Positions 8,401-12,873 of a stretch of DNA of 12,873 nt are shown one piece after another. The notes below the pieces were generated by a model, which worked only from the letters and a program-made list of their open reading frames with translations, was not told where the DNA came from and did no database searches. Where the stretch lies: positions 1 to 12,873 of the forward strand of contig SFID01000077.1 of NCBI GenBank assembly GCA_004555425.1. The letters are read 5' to 3'. The stretch is from Bacteroidales bacterium. Its GTDB lineage: Bacteria > Bacteroidota > Bacteroidia > Bacteroidales > Bacteroidaceae. The position numbers and the translations under genes were made by a program. Every line of letters begins with the position of its first letter. The stretch's first letter is position 1.

Positions 8401-8934
8401 CTGGGGATAAGGAATCAACTTGACCTGTGCCTGCGCGCTGGCCATGTCTTCTTCCTTGACAAACTGCATGACGGCATTGGGGTCGTTCTTATAGTAGAGT
8501 GCCAGCGGTGCACCGAGCGAAATGCCGCCCCAGGGATTGAGCGAATAATTGGTGGCCGTCTTCGGGATAATCTCGTGGCCGTTGCCATAGGCGGTCAGGT
8601 TGAAGCGCGTGCCCGATGTGGGCGCAGCAGCAGTGCGGAAATTTGTGCTGTACGTGGCGGGATTGACATAGAGCGTCTGCCCCGTCTTTGATGTGAAGGT
8701 ATAGCCGAGCGAGGCATTGCCTTCCACTTTCCAGAGTTGGTCAGCCTTGCCCGTGGGAATGGCCACGGTGGGAATCTCGCCCTCACCGTTGCAACCAACG
8801 ACGGTGCCAGTGTTGAAAACGAGGTAGTACCACGTCACTTTGTTGCTCGTACTCACTTCGGGCAGGCTGCCAGCGCGCAATAGGTGGCAGGTGCTGCCAA
8901 GGAGCAGCAAGAGGAGTAGGAGTTTATTTTTCAT
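5410..8934 (-). CDS. large secreted GH20 beta-N-acetylhexosaminidase with flanking lectin-like modules
   Basis: The 1174-residue glycosidase is predicted to release terminal beta-linked GlcNAc or GalNAc from host glycans by substrate-assisted catalysis. The signal peptide is residues 1-21; GSTC is a poor lipobox. A lectin-like module spans about 30-160, GH20b about 170-300, and the catalytic barrel about 303-665. The barrel has HWHLTDDQGWR (340-350), the EVDMPGH motif and the catalytic Asp485-Glu486 pair in HLGGDECPTTVW. Then come a helical linker (about 700-765), a second lectin-like module (about 770-915), more helices, a third lectin-like module (about 998-1130), and a tail (1147-1174) YYDMGGREVKHPTRGVYV that resembles the C-terminal tails of type IX-secreted Bacteroidetes proteins. 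Most GH20 enzymes are 500-800 residues, so the extra modules are notable. It starts 107 bases after the lipoprotein stop codon with no clear promoter between. The ATG at 8934 is followed by a proper signal peptide. Confidence 0.92.
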   Translation of the reverse strand: MKNKLLLLLLLLGSTCHLLRAGSLPEVSTSNKVTWYYLVFNTGTVVGCNGEGEIPTVAIPTGKADQLWKVEGNASLGYTFTSKTGQTLYVNPATYSTNFRTAAAPTSGTRFNLTAYGNGHEIIPKTATNYSLNPWGGISLGAPLALYYKNDPNAVMQFVKEEDMASAQAQVKLIPYPQSVVMGEGEVAMGHFTTLVYPSEELRDLAETFANHPAASTQPLLALEQGAPKADAAINLILDNTQADEGYELKVTANTIDIKANGRAGFFYALQSLRQLLPVAVYGAVREGWAEWTVPCLTIKDRPAFGHRGFMLDVSRHFFTKEEVKKLIDVAAIYKLNRFHWHLTDDQGWRIEITEYPRLTEVGAVRSRSLSLNDPTNGTEYYDDTEYGRGCFYTLNDLREIVAYAKERCIEIIPEVDMPGHMVAAVASYPELSCDPTKQYEVRVAKGVSTDVLNIGDDKVIDFLKCVLGHVAEVFPFHQIHLGGDECPTTVWQNNADCARRIQEEGLSGVNELQPWLVETLGTWLKNDYGKEVIAWNELQNHWKSSYQTPLIIMSWTSTPGEAAAKGFRSIAVPNMPLYFDLLQISPSGMRTDEPYLGGYGDGAVNSVDRVYAYNPVGSLSTSQHDYCLGVQANLWTESCTSLAEAEYQLYPRMLALAEMAWLPADKKNFVDFYQRLQQHDELLDVKGIRYARHFIEEPDRTPAEAALLSAHSLLEATHPGAVGYPSEEACQALRTATRALEANPEDAALLAALQQALADFKAAPLVQPQAGRLYRILSASTCTRERYAGSSIYQKGDALYMHYTPQVEPEELWQFEPQGTGAYLLRHAFSGQVVTLPAYNEPVKLAATGGTPLVLASPTTAVPEYDYIPGVVMISQNTQATSIVNRLHGTMSGQVYAKDDSRLCYPGNWRIEEVTDYAFYLQRLCEKCERIIATAVPGQANQPSQQALAFLNDEILTPAREALKGDVTQETYTAYAALYEEYLQMPRATFADCLDTSIYYYISNAYYTDTYAAASTAGTIVNATRSFSATDDRFRWYFTKNDDGTVEIRNKKNQKAAYISSDAVDQQLKLGKTYGWNLMEITSDLGGKGISIVTRSGNHSWYTNPDAWNYVLLKPYDWGASIWTLTPIREDIVGIHNATNDQRPTRYYDMGGREVKHPTRGVYVTDQHRKVMK

Positions 8935-9041
8935 GATGGGAGGTTTATAGTAAGTGTTAGCTGGGGCATTTTGAACGAGGTTTGAAGGGACTTCACGTAA
9001 CTTCTAATTTCATTGTTCCTAGAGGAGTCGCCAGCATTTCG

Positions 9042-9653
9042 TTAGAATCCGTACTTCGCACGAGCCTTGTCAATAGCCTTGTTGGCTTTCTCTTGTGCTT
9101 TATCGGTGGTTTCTCTGACTTTTTCTACGGCTTCGTCGTGGTGCTTTTCGTAGATTTCGTTGGCCTTATCCTTGGCCTTGCCAGTTAAGTCTTCTGTCTT
9201 CTCTGTGGCTTGGTCGCGCATTTCTTCAACAGGCATATTCAAGTTTTCCTGTACCCAGGCTTCTGCTTCTGTCACTTTGGAGTTAATCTCCTCGGGTGTG
9301 ATGTTGTACTCGGCGAGTTTGGCCTTGTTGTCTTCGTAGAAGTCTTTCAACTCTTCGGCGTATTCCTTCAATTGTTCTGTATCGCTCGAAGCTTTGAGTT
9401 CTTCCATCTTTTCCATCCAACGATTGAGGATGGCTTGCACCTTCTCAGTGTCGCCACTCGCCTGTGCGGCTTCAATGGCATCTTCAAATTCGTCGGGCGT
9501 GTTGAGTTGGGCGATTTCGTCGCTGGTCGTTGCGATTACGTTCTCCGTGGACAGCGAGTCCGTTTCGGTGGACGGAGTGTTCGTTGATTTGCCACCGCAA
9601 GCGGTGAGTGCTAATCCTAGCGCAATAATGGAGAGGGTCTGAATGGTTTTCAT
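9042..9653 (-). CDS. small helical lipoprotein of unknown function
   Basis: I do not recognise the family. The 203-residue product begins with a lipoprotein signal, and lipobox LTAC gives Cys19 as the lipidated residue. Residues 20-40 are a Ser/Thr-rich linker. Residues about 45-145 are acidic helices with many Glu, Ala and Lys, including KMEELKASSDTEQLKEYAEE. Residues about 147-203 are a charged amphipathic repeat (KAKDKANEIYEKHHDEAV, then EKANKAIDKARAKYGF) like the 11-residue pattern of LEA-type proteins. The sequence after Cys19 (GGKST) lacks the acidic surface-export signal known in Bacteroidetes, so a periplasmic face is likelier. It lies 30 bases downstream of the maturase stop codon and 107 upstream of the GH20 start, suggesting one transcript. 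A stress-protective or envelope-spacer role is a guess only. Confidence 0.85.
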   Translation of the reverse strand: MKTIQTLSIIALGLALTACGGKSTNTPSTETDSLSTENVIATTSDEIAQLNTPDEFEDAIEAAQASGDTEKVQAILNRWMEKMEELKASSDTEQLKEYAEELKDFYEDNKAKLAEYNITPEEINSKVTEAEAWVQENLNMPVEEMRDQATEKTEDLTGKAKDKANEIYEKHHDEAVEKVRETTDKAQEKANKAIDKARAKYGF

Positions 9654-9683
9654 AATGTTTTGGTTAAAGGATTATTACTAAGG

Positions 9684-10877
9684 TTAAAGGTATTTCCGAC
9701 AGTACTCTTGGAAGAAAGGTGCACTGTGGGCAAAGAATTTGCGGTAGCCTGCGCAAAGGTAGTTGTGCCCTGGTTCGCCAGCTGTGCTGCGTGCGAAGCG
9801 GTTGCGCGGACATTCGCCATGACAGAGGCGCAACCACTGACAGGAGCGGCAGGTGGCGGTGAGGCCGCGCACCTTGTTGAGGCCAAACTGCGTCTGTCGC
9901 TCTCCGCGCATCATTTCCGAGATGCTGGCATCGCAGATATTGCCCAGGCGATACTCGGGAAAGACGAAGTGGTCGCAACTGTACAGGTCGCCACAGGCTT
10001 CGATAACCGCCGCGTGGCCGCAGGTGGGAGCCAAGGTGCAGACGCCAGGCATCACGCCCGCATGGCCTGCCAAGGTGCTCTCGAAAAGTTGCACGAAGAG
10101 TTCGCCCACGTCCTTCGCCGACCATTCGTCGAAAACGGTGCAGAGGAAGTCGCCCCATTCCTGCGGACGTACGGTCCACGGGGCCAGCGTAGCTTCCACT
10201 CCATCGCGGGGCGAGGCTAGGTGGCGGCCGTCCTCGTGGTCGAGCAGGCGTTCCACCACGGGCGTGAACTGCAGAAAGTGGCAGCCTGCCTCGCGGAAGA
10301 AGCGATAGAAGGCGCGTGCCATATGGGCCGTGTCGCGGGTGACAACGGCCAGGGCATTCCATTCCACATTATAATGGTTGAGGAGTTCCACGCCGCGCAT
10401 CACCTGTGCCCAAGTGGGAGCCCCGCCGCGCGAGAGGCGGTAGCGGTCGTGCAGGTCCTGCGGTCCGTCGATGGAGATGCCCACCAGCCAACCCGCATCG
10501 TGGAGAAACTGCGCCCAGTCGGGGGTGAGCAGTGTGCCGTTCGTTTGCAGGCAGTTGTCTATCTGACGCCCGCCAGCGTATTGCGCTTGCAGGGCGATGG
10601 CCTTCTCGTAGAAAGCGCGCGAGCGCAAGAGCGGTTCACCACCGTGCCAAGTAAACTGCACAGGCATACCTGCAGGCTGCGCCTCAATGTATTGCCGCAC
10701 AAACCGCTCCAGCATCTCATCGTTCATCTGGTCGCCCCGCTGTCCATCGGGCAGACTCTCGGGCGCAAGCGCCACCTTCTCGGTGTAGTAGCAGTACTTA
10801 CAATCAAGATTGCAGCGGGCCCCAGCGGGCTTGGCCATGACATAGACAGGTTTCAAGAAAGGATTGGCGGTGTTCAT
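9684..10877 (-). CDS. anaerobic sulfatase-maturating enzyme (radical SAM, SPASM)
   Basis: The 397-residue cytoplasmic enzyme is predicted to oxidise the active-site Cys or Ser of sulfatases to formylglycine without oxygen. The radical-SAM cluster motif is Cys22-x3-Cys26-x2-Cys29 in GARCNLDCKYCYY. The SAM-binding motif WHGGEPLL lies at 78-85 and ISIDGPQ at 134-140. The SPASM domain supplies Cys280, Cys286, Cys301, Cys343, Cys346, Cys352, Cys356 and Cys375 for two further iron-sulfur clusters. GDLYSCDHF (296-304) contains the conserved acidic residue region of this family. The length matches known enzymes such as B. thetaiotaomicron ChuR/anSME. Mucin use by Bacteroides needs this activity because mucin is sulfated, which fits the neighbouring GH20. 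No sulfatase gene lies in the window, so its substrates are elsewhere. The start ATG at 10877 follows an A/T-rich leader with a TA run (10941-10952). No convincing promoter was seen. Confidence 0.92.
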   Translation of the reverse strand: MNTANPFLKPVYVMAKPAGARCNLDCKYCYYTEKVALAPESLPDGQRGDQMNDEMLERFVRQYIEAQPAGMPVQFTWHGGEPLLRSRAFYEKAIALQAQYAGGRQIDNCLQTNGTLLTPDWAQFLHDAGWLVGISIDGPQDLHDRYRLSRGGAPTWAQVMRGVELLNHYNVEWNALAVVTRDTAHMARAFYRFFREAGCHFLQFTPVVERLLDHEDGRHLASPRDGVEATLAPWTVRPQEWGDFLCTVFDEWSAKDVGELFVQLFESTLAGHAGVMPGVCTLAPTCGHAAVIEACGDLYSCDHFVFPEYRLGNICDASISEMMRGERQTQFGLNKVRGLTATCRSCQWLRLCHGECPRNRFARSTAGEPGHNYLCAGYRKFFAHSAPFFQEYCRKYL

Positions 10878-10960
10878 AAGCGGAAAAATTGCAGAAAGAG
10901 AGGCTGGGATAGGATTTAGGCTCCTAGAAAGTAATAGACATATATATATATAGGAATAGA

Positions 10961-11132
10961 CTATCGAGCCAGCAGCCGAAGGCTGCGTTGAAACTAGGGA
11001 GCGCAGCGACCATTGAAACAGGAAGCCCGAAGGGATTCCCTGAAACTAGGAAGCCGCAGGCTTCCGCTGAATCTAGGGAGCGCAGCGACCGCTTGAATCT
11101 AGGGAGCGCAGCGACCACAGTCGCGCAGCGAC
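10961..11132. repeat. variable-stem hairpin array B
   Basis: Seven units lie head to tail between the maturase start and the nagB terminator: GCAGCC-GAA-GGCTGC (10972-10986), GGGAGCGCAGCGACC (10997-11011), GGAAGCCC-GAA-GGGATTCC (11021-11039), GGAAGCC-GCA-GGCTTCC (11049-11065), two further GGGAGCGCAGCGACC copies (11076-11090, 11102-11116) and GTCGC-GCA-GCGAC (11120-11132). Linkers read TTGAAACTA, TGAAACTA or TTGAATCTA. The GGGAGC-GCA-GCGACC unit has a tandem G-A/A-G mismatch inside its stem. The first 34 bases (from CTATCGAGCC) match array C at 12160 apart from the loop, GAA here and GTAA there. Confidence 0.85.
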
Positions 11133-11135
11133 AAA

Positions 11136-11165
11136 GAGGGCTGCGCCAGCACTGACACAGCCCTC
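11136..11165 (-). terminator. nagB terminator
   Basis: On the minus strand this 30-base segment folds into a 13-bp stem (GAGGGCTG... with ...CAGCCCTC) and a 4-base loop. Two of the pairs are G-U wobbles that exist only in the minus-strand RNA, so the structure belongs to the nagB transcript. It begins ten bases after the nagB stop and is followed by TTTGTCGC, a short T-run. Confidence 0.8.
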
Positions 11166-11175
11166 AAATGGTTTC

Positions 11176-11967
11176 TTAGAGATTGTCCTTCTCAATATCC
11201 TTGAAGTACTTGTACGTGCCCACCTTGATTTCAGCGCAAGCAGCTTCATCGCAAACGATGATAGCGCCGTTGTGCTGTTGGAGGGCCGAGATGGTCCAAA
11301 CCTGAGTGACAGGACCTTCAATAGCAGCCTGCAGAGCACGGGCCTTGTTGTGGCCGTTGCAGACGATGAGTACTTCCTTCGCGTCAAGCACTGTACCAAC
11401 GCCCACGGTGAGTGCAGTCTTGGGCACCTTGTTCACGTCGCCCTCGAAGAAGCGGCTGTTTGCGATAATCGTATCGGTGGTGAGGCTCTTCTGACGGGTG
11501 CGGCTCTTGAGGCTGGAGAAAGGCTCGTTGAAAGCAATGTGGCCGTCGGGACCAATACCGCCCATGAAGAGGTCGATACCGCCAGCAGCCTTGATGGCAG
11601 CTTCGTAGGCGGCGCACTCTGCTACAACATCTTCTGCGTTACCATTGAGGATGTGTACGTTCTCCTTCTTGATGTTGATATGGCTGAAGAAGTTGTTCCA
11701 CATGAAGCTGTGGTAGCTTTCGGGATGCTCTTCGGGCAGACCTACATATTCGTCCATGTTGAAGGTGACAACATTTTCGAAGCTCACCTTACCGGCCTTG
11801 TAAAGCTCAATGAGGTGCTTGTAGAGGCCCAGCGGACTACCGCCAGTGGGGCAACCCAGCACGAAAGGCTTCTCGGGAGTGGGGTTTGCGGCGTTAATGC
11901 GACTTGCTACATACTCGGCGGCCCAAACAGAAAGGGCAGCGTAATCAGGCTGAATAATTACTCTCAT
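11176..11967 (-). CDS. nagB: glucosamine-6-phosphate deaminase NagB
   Basis: The 263-residue cytoplasmic enzyme converts glucosamine 6-phosphate to fructose 6-phosphate and ammonia, the last step in using GlcNAc released by enzymes such as the nearby GH20. Starting from MRVIIQ, the residues Asp72 (FNMDEYVG), Asp141, His143 (GPDGHIAFNEP) and Glu148 fall at the same positions as in E. coli NagB, and the phosphate-binding loop is GCPTGGSPLG at 38-47. This is why the start is placed at 11967. A 14-codon upstream extension to 12009 reads MHKHLFNLKYQSKK, which is not family sequence. The length is typical of NagB. It has its own promoter near 12065 and terminator at 11136, so it appears to be transcribed alone. 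Confidence 0.95.
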   Translation of the reverse strand: MRVIIQPDYAALSVWAAEYVASRINAANPTPEKPFVLGCPTGGSPLGLYKHLIELYKAGKVSFENVVTFNMDEYVGLPEEHPESYHSFMWNNFFSHINIKKENVHILNGNAEDVVAECAAYEAAIKAAGGIDLFMGGIGPDGHIAFNEPFSSLKSRTRQKSLTTDTIIANSRFFEGDVNKVPKTALTVGVGTVLDAKEVLIVCNGHNKARALQAAIEGPVTQVWTISALQQHNGAIIVCDEAACAEIKVGTYKYFKDIEKDNL

Positions 11968-12064
11968 TTTTTTAGATTGGTATTTAAGGTTGAATAGATG
12001 CTTGTGCAAGGGCCGTTTTAGACAGCGGGAAAATATTGGTCTGCCTGCCTAAAATGTACCACCG

Positions 12065-12072
12065 CAAAGTTA
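12065..12072 (-). promoter_or_regulatory. nagB promoter, -7 box
   Basis: The minus strand reads TAACTTTG, a full match to TAnnTTTG. Transcription should begin near 12060, leaving a leader of about 90 bases before the ATG at 11967. The -33 region (around AATCGG) is weak. The leader contains AGGCAGGCAGACC but no structure I can name. Confidence 0.65.
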
Positions 12073-12145
12073 AACAATAAATTTCAGTCAGCCGATTTTT
12101 CTCAGAATATTTTCAGTTAGGTGGGATAATTTATAGAACTTACCT

Positions 12146-12311
12146 ATAGCGAATCAACGCTATCGAGCCAGCAGCCGTAAGGCTGCGTTGAAACCAGGGG
12201 ACGCAGTCCCCGACTGAAACTAGAAGCTGAAAGCTTCGTTGAAACCAGGGAGCGCAGCGACCGTTGAAAAAGGCGCGTAGCGACCGTTGAAACTAAAGGC
12301 GTGCAGCGACC
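12146..12311. repeat. variable-stem hairpin array C
   Basis: The array opens with ATAGCG-AATCAA-CGCTAT (12146-12163). It continues with GCAGCC-GTAA-GGCTGC (12171-12186), GGGGAC-GCA-GTCCCC (12197-12211), GAAGCT-GAA-AGCTTC (12223-12237), GGGAGCGCAGCGACC (12248-12262), GGCGCGTAGCGACC (12272-12285) and GGCGTGCAGCGACC (12298-12311). Linkers again read gTTGAAACCA, cTGAAACTA or gTTGAAACTA. The perfect hairpins have different stems, and the last three share the GCGACC right arm with degraded pairing. It lies upstream of the nagB promoter. Confidence 0.85.
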
Positions 12312-12315
12312 CTGG

Positions 12316-12376
12316 CCTCGTAATATAACACATGGCTGACCCTCGCTTGTGCAAAACGCAGCATATTAATATTTCG
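12316..12376. repeat. conserved tail module of hairpin array C
   Basis: This segment aligns without gaps to 468-528, beginning with the same CCTCGTAATATAACACAT and ending ATTTCG. It immediately follows array C just as its partner follows array A. Differences are scattered substitutions, consistent with an old duplication of the module. Confidence 0.75.
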
Positions 12377-12401
12377 AAATTGTATTCAAATGTTAAAGCG
12401 A

Positions 12402-12433
12402 TTTGGATTTCGGCGAAAAATGTATTATCTTTG
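12402..12433 (+). promoter_or_regulatory. plus-strand promoter
   Basis: TATCTTTG (12426-12433) fully matches the -7 consensus, and TTTG (12402-12405) lies 20 bases upstream as the -33 element. Transcription should begin near 12438-12441. This is the best promoter in the window, yet no plus-strand gene follows it before the right edge. Confidence 0.7.
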
Positions 12434-12437
12434 TCCT

Positions 12438-12485
12438 AGCGTAGAGGAGAGAGCCCCATACATGGGGTTTCTCTCCTTTTATTTT
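12438..12485 (+). ncRNA. candidate very short RNA or attenuated leader ending in a strong terminator
   Basis: From the predicted start the transcript reaches GGAGAGA (12446-12452), an inner stem CCCCA-TACA-TGGGG (12454-12467), then TCTCTCC (12470-12476) and TTTTATTTT (12477-12485). The outer 7 bp and inner 5 bp stack into one long hairpin followed by a T-tract, a textbook intrinsic terminator. The product would be only about 45-50 bases. It may be a small RNA, or an attenuator for a gene beyond 12873. No ORF or known riboswitch was seen. Transcription is inferred. Confidence 0.45.
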
Positions 12486-12506
12486 GCTCAAAATTAGACT
12501 TTTCTA

Positions 12507-12576
12507 CCTCAGAGATAGAAAAATTTTCCTCGGAGAGAAAATTTTTTTCGGGCCAGAGCGGATTTTTTTCGGGCCA
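12507..12576. repeat. about 21-bp A/T-rich tandem repeat
   Basis: Successive units of about 21 bases each end in a T-run plus C. The last two share the exact 15-mer ATTTTTTTCGGGCCA (12541-12555 and 12562-12576). The earlier units read CCTCAGAGATAGAAAAATTTT and CTCGGAGAGAAAATTTTTTTC. The array follows the short transcript's terminator by about 20 bases. It could be bent DNA or a protein-binding array. No coding potential is evident. Confidence 0.65.
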
Positions 12577-12662
12577 AGTTGGTGCACGGATTGGCTTTTC
12601 TGAAAAAAATGCAAAGCCGAAATCGTAAAAGATATTAAAGTTTTCGCAACGAAAAAATTTGA

Positions 12663-12690
12663 TTTTAACAATTCGGGTAACTACTCAGGT
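12663..12690. repeat. GTAACTACTCAGGT motif, right-hand copy
   Basis: TTTTAACAATTCGG leads into GTAACTACTCAGGT (12677-12690), matching 516-543 at 27 of 28 positions. As at position 38, it is followed by a 70-bp-type repeat and then a G/C hairpin, so it marks the same place in a composite island. Confidence 0.75.
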
Positions 12691-12724
12691 CAAGGTTGAG
12701 AAGGGTTTGTACACCGAGGTGAGA

Positions 12725-12780
12725 AACGTATAGCACGTTGCTCGAGGGCGTGTGAGTAGGGTGTTCGCACTCATTGATAG
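12725..12780. repeat. diverged unit of the 70-bp repeat
   Basis: The order AACGTATAGCACGTTGC, then GTGTGAGTAGGGTGTTCG, then CACTCATTG follows the left-end units (GCACCTTGC, GTGTGAGTAAGGAGTTTG, ACTCATTG) with many substitutions. It also carries the TAGCACGTTGC core seen at 2681 and 5368, linking those hairpins to this repeat family. Confidence 0.6.
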
Positions 12781-12828
12781 GGAAAGTTTTGAATAAACAA
12801 AAACAAGAAAAACCCCTTGAAGAGGATG

Positions 12829-12841
12829 GGGGCAAAGCCCC
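12829..12841. repeat. G/C hairpin at right edge
   Basis: GGGGC-AAA-GCCCC is a perfect five-pair triloop hairpin. Its position after the motif and the diverged 70-bp unit corresponds to the start of array A at 394, so it may be the first unit of a fourth array cut by the window edge. The last 32 bases show nothing else. Confidence 0.45.
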
Positions 12842-12873
12842 TGGTGTTAGGCTTTCGCTTTGGTCTTATAAGA

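Noticed and set aside
5410..8934. GH20 protein as a lipoprotein (Cys16)
   Set aside because: GSTC does not fit the lipobox (Thr at -1), while a normal signal-peptidase I site follows at about residue 21.
9042..9653. Surface-exposed lipoprotein assignment
   Set aside because: The residues after Cys19 (GGKST) lack the acidic lipoprotein export signal, so surface display is not supported.
10997..11116. REP-like elements mobilised by a RAYT transposase
   Set aside because: Enterobacterial-type REP sequences have a conserved stem and tetranucleotide tag. Here the stems vary freely and no transposase is in the window, so the name is not used.
11968..12009. Upstream 14-codon extension of NagB
   Set aside because: The catalytic residues fall at standard NagB positions only from the ATG at 11967, and the extension is unlike the family.

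Overview
The window looks like chromosomal DNA of a Bacteroidales bacterium, most likely a Prevotella or Alloprevotella relative. The evidence is the RprX/RprY two-component pair, Bacteroidetes-type promoters (TAnnTTTG -7 boxes), a radical-SAM sulfatase maturase, and large signal-peptide-bearing glycosidases for host glycans. The genus is inference. All six confident genes lie on the minus strand.

Layout, low to high coordinates: (1) 1-579 is a gene-free repeat island with 70-bp tandem repeats, an array of variable hairpins, a conserved tail and copies of a GTAACTACTCAGGT motif. (2) 580-2409 is a secreted GH110-type alpha-1,3-galactosidase. (3) 2718-3425 is response regulator rprY and 3505-5025 is sensor kinase rprX, transcribed rprX then rprY, with a promoter that lies directly against the rprX GTG start. 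(4) 5410-8934 is a very large secreted GH20 beta-N-acetylhexosaminidase. It is preceded in transcription order by a small helical lipoprotein gene (9042-9653) and an anaerobic sulfatase-maturating enzyme gene (9684-10877); the three may form an operon. (5) 10961-11132 is a second hairpin array, followed by nagB (11176-11967) with its own terminator and promoter. (6) 12146-12873 is a second large repeat island, with a third hairpin array, a + strand promoter followed almost at once by a strong terminator hairpin (a possible tiny RNA), a 21-bp A/T-rich tandem repeat, and diverged copies of the left-end modules.

The enzymes fit together as host-glycan (mucin or blood-group type) foraging. GH110 removes terminal alpha-galactose, the maturase switches on sulfatases encoded elsewhere, GH20 releases GlcNAc/GalNAc, and NagB feeds glucosamine-6-phosphate into glycolysis. 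RprXY is an envelope-sensing regulator whose link to these genes is only by position.

The most unusual content is intergenic. Three arrays of short hairpins have stems that change completely, and by compensation, from unit to unit, while a GNA-type triloop (GAA, GCA, GTA) and a TTGAAACtagg linker stay constant. Two of these arrays sit in composite islands that repeat the same modules in the same order. I do not recognise this as a named element. No transposase, CRISPR array, tRNA or rRNA was seen.
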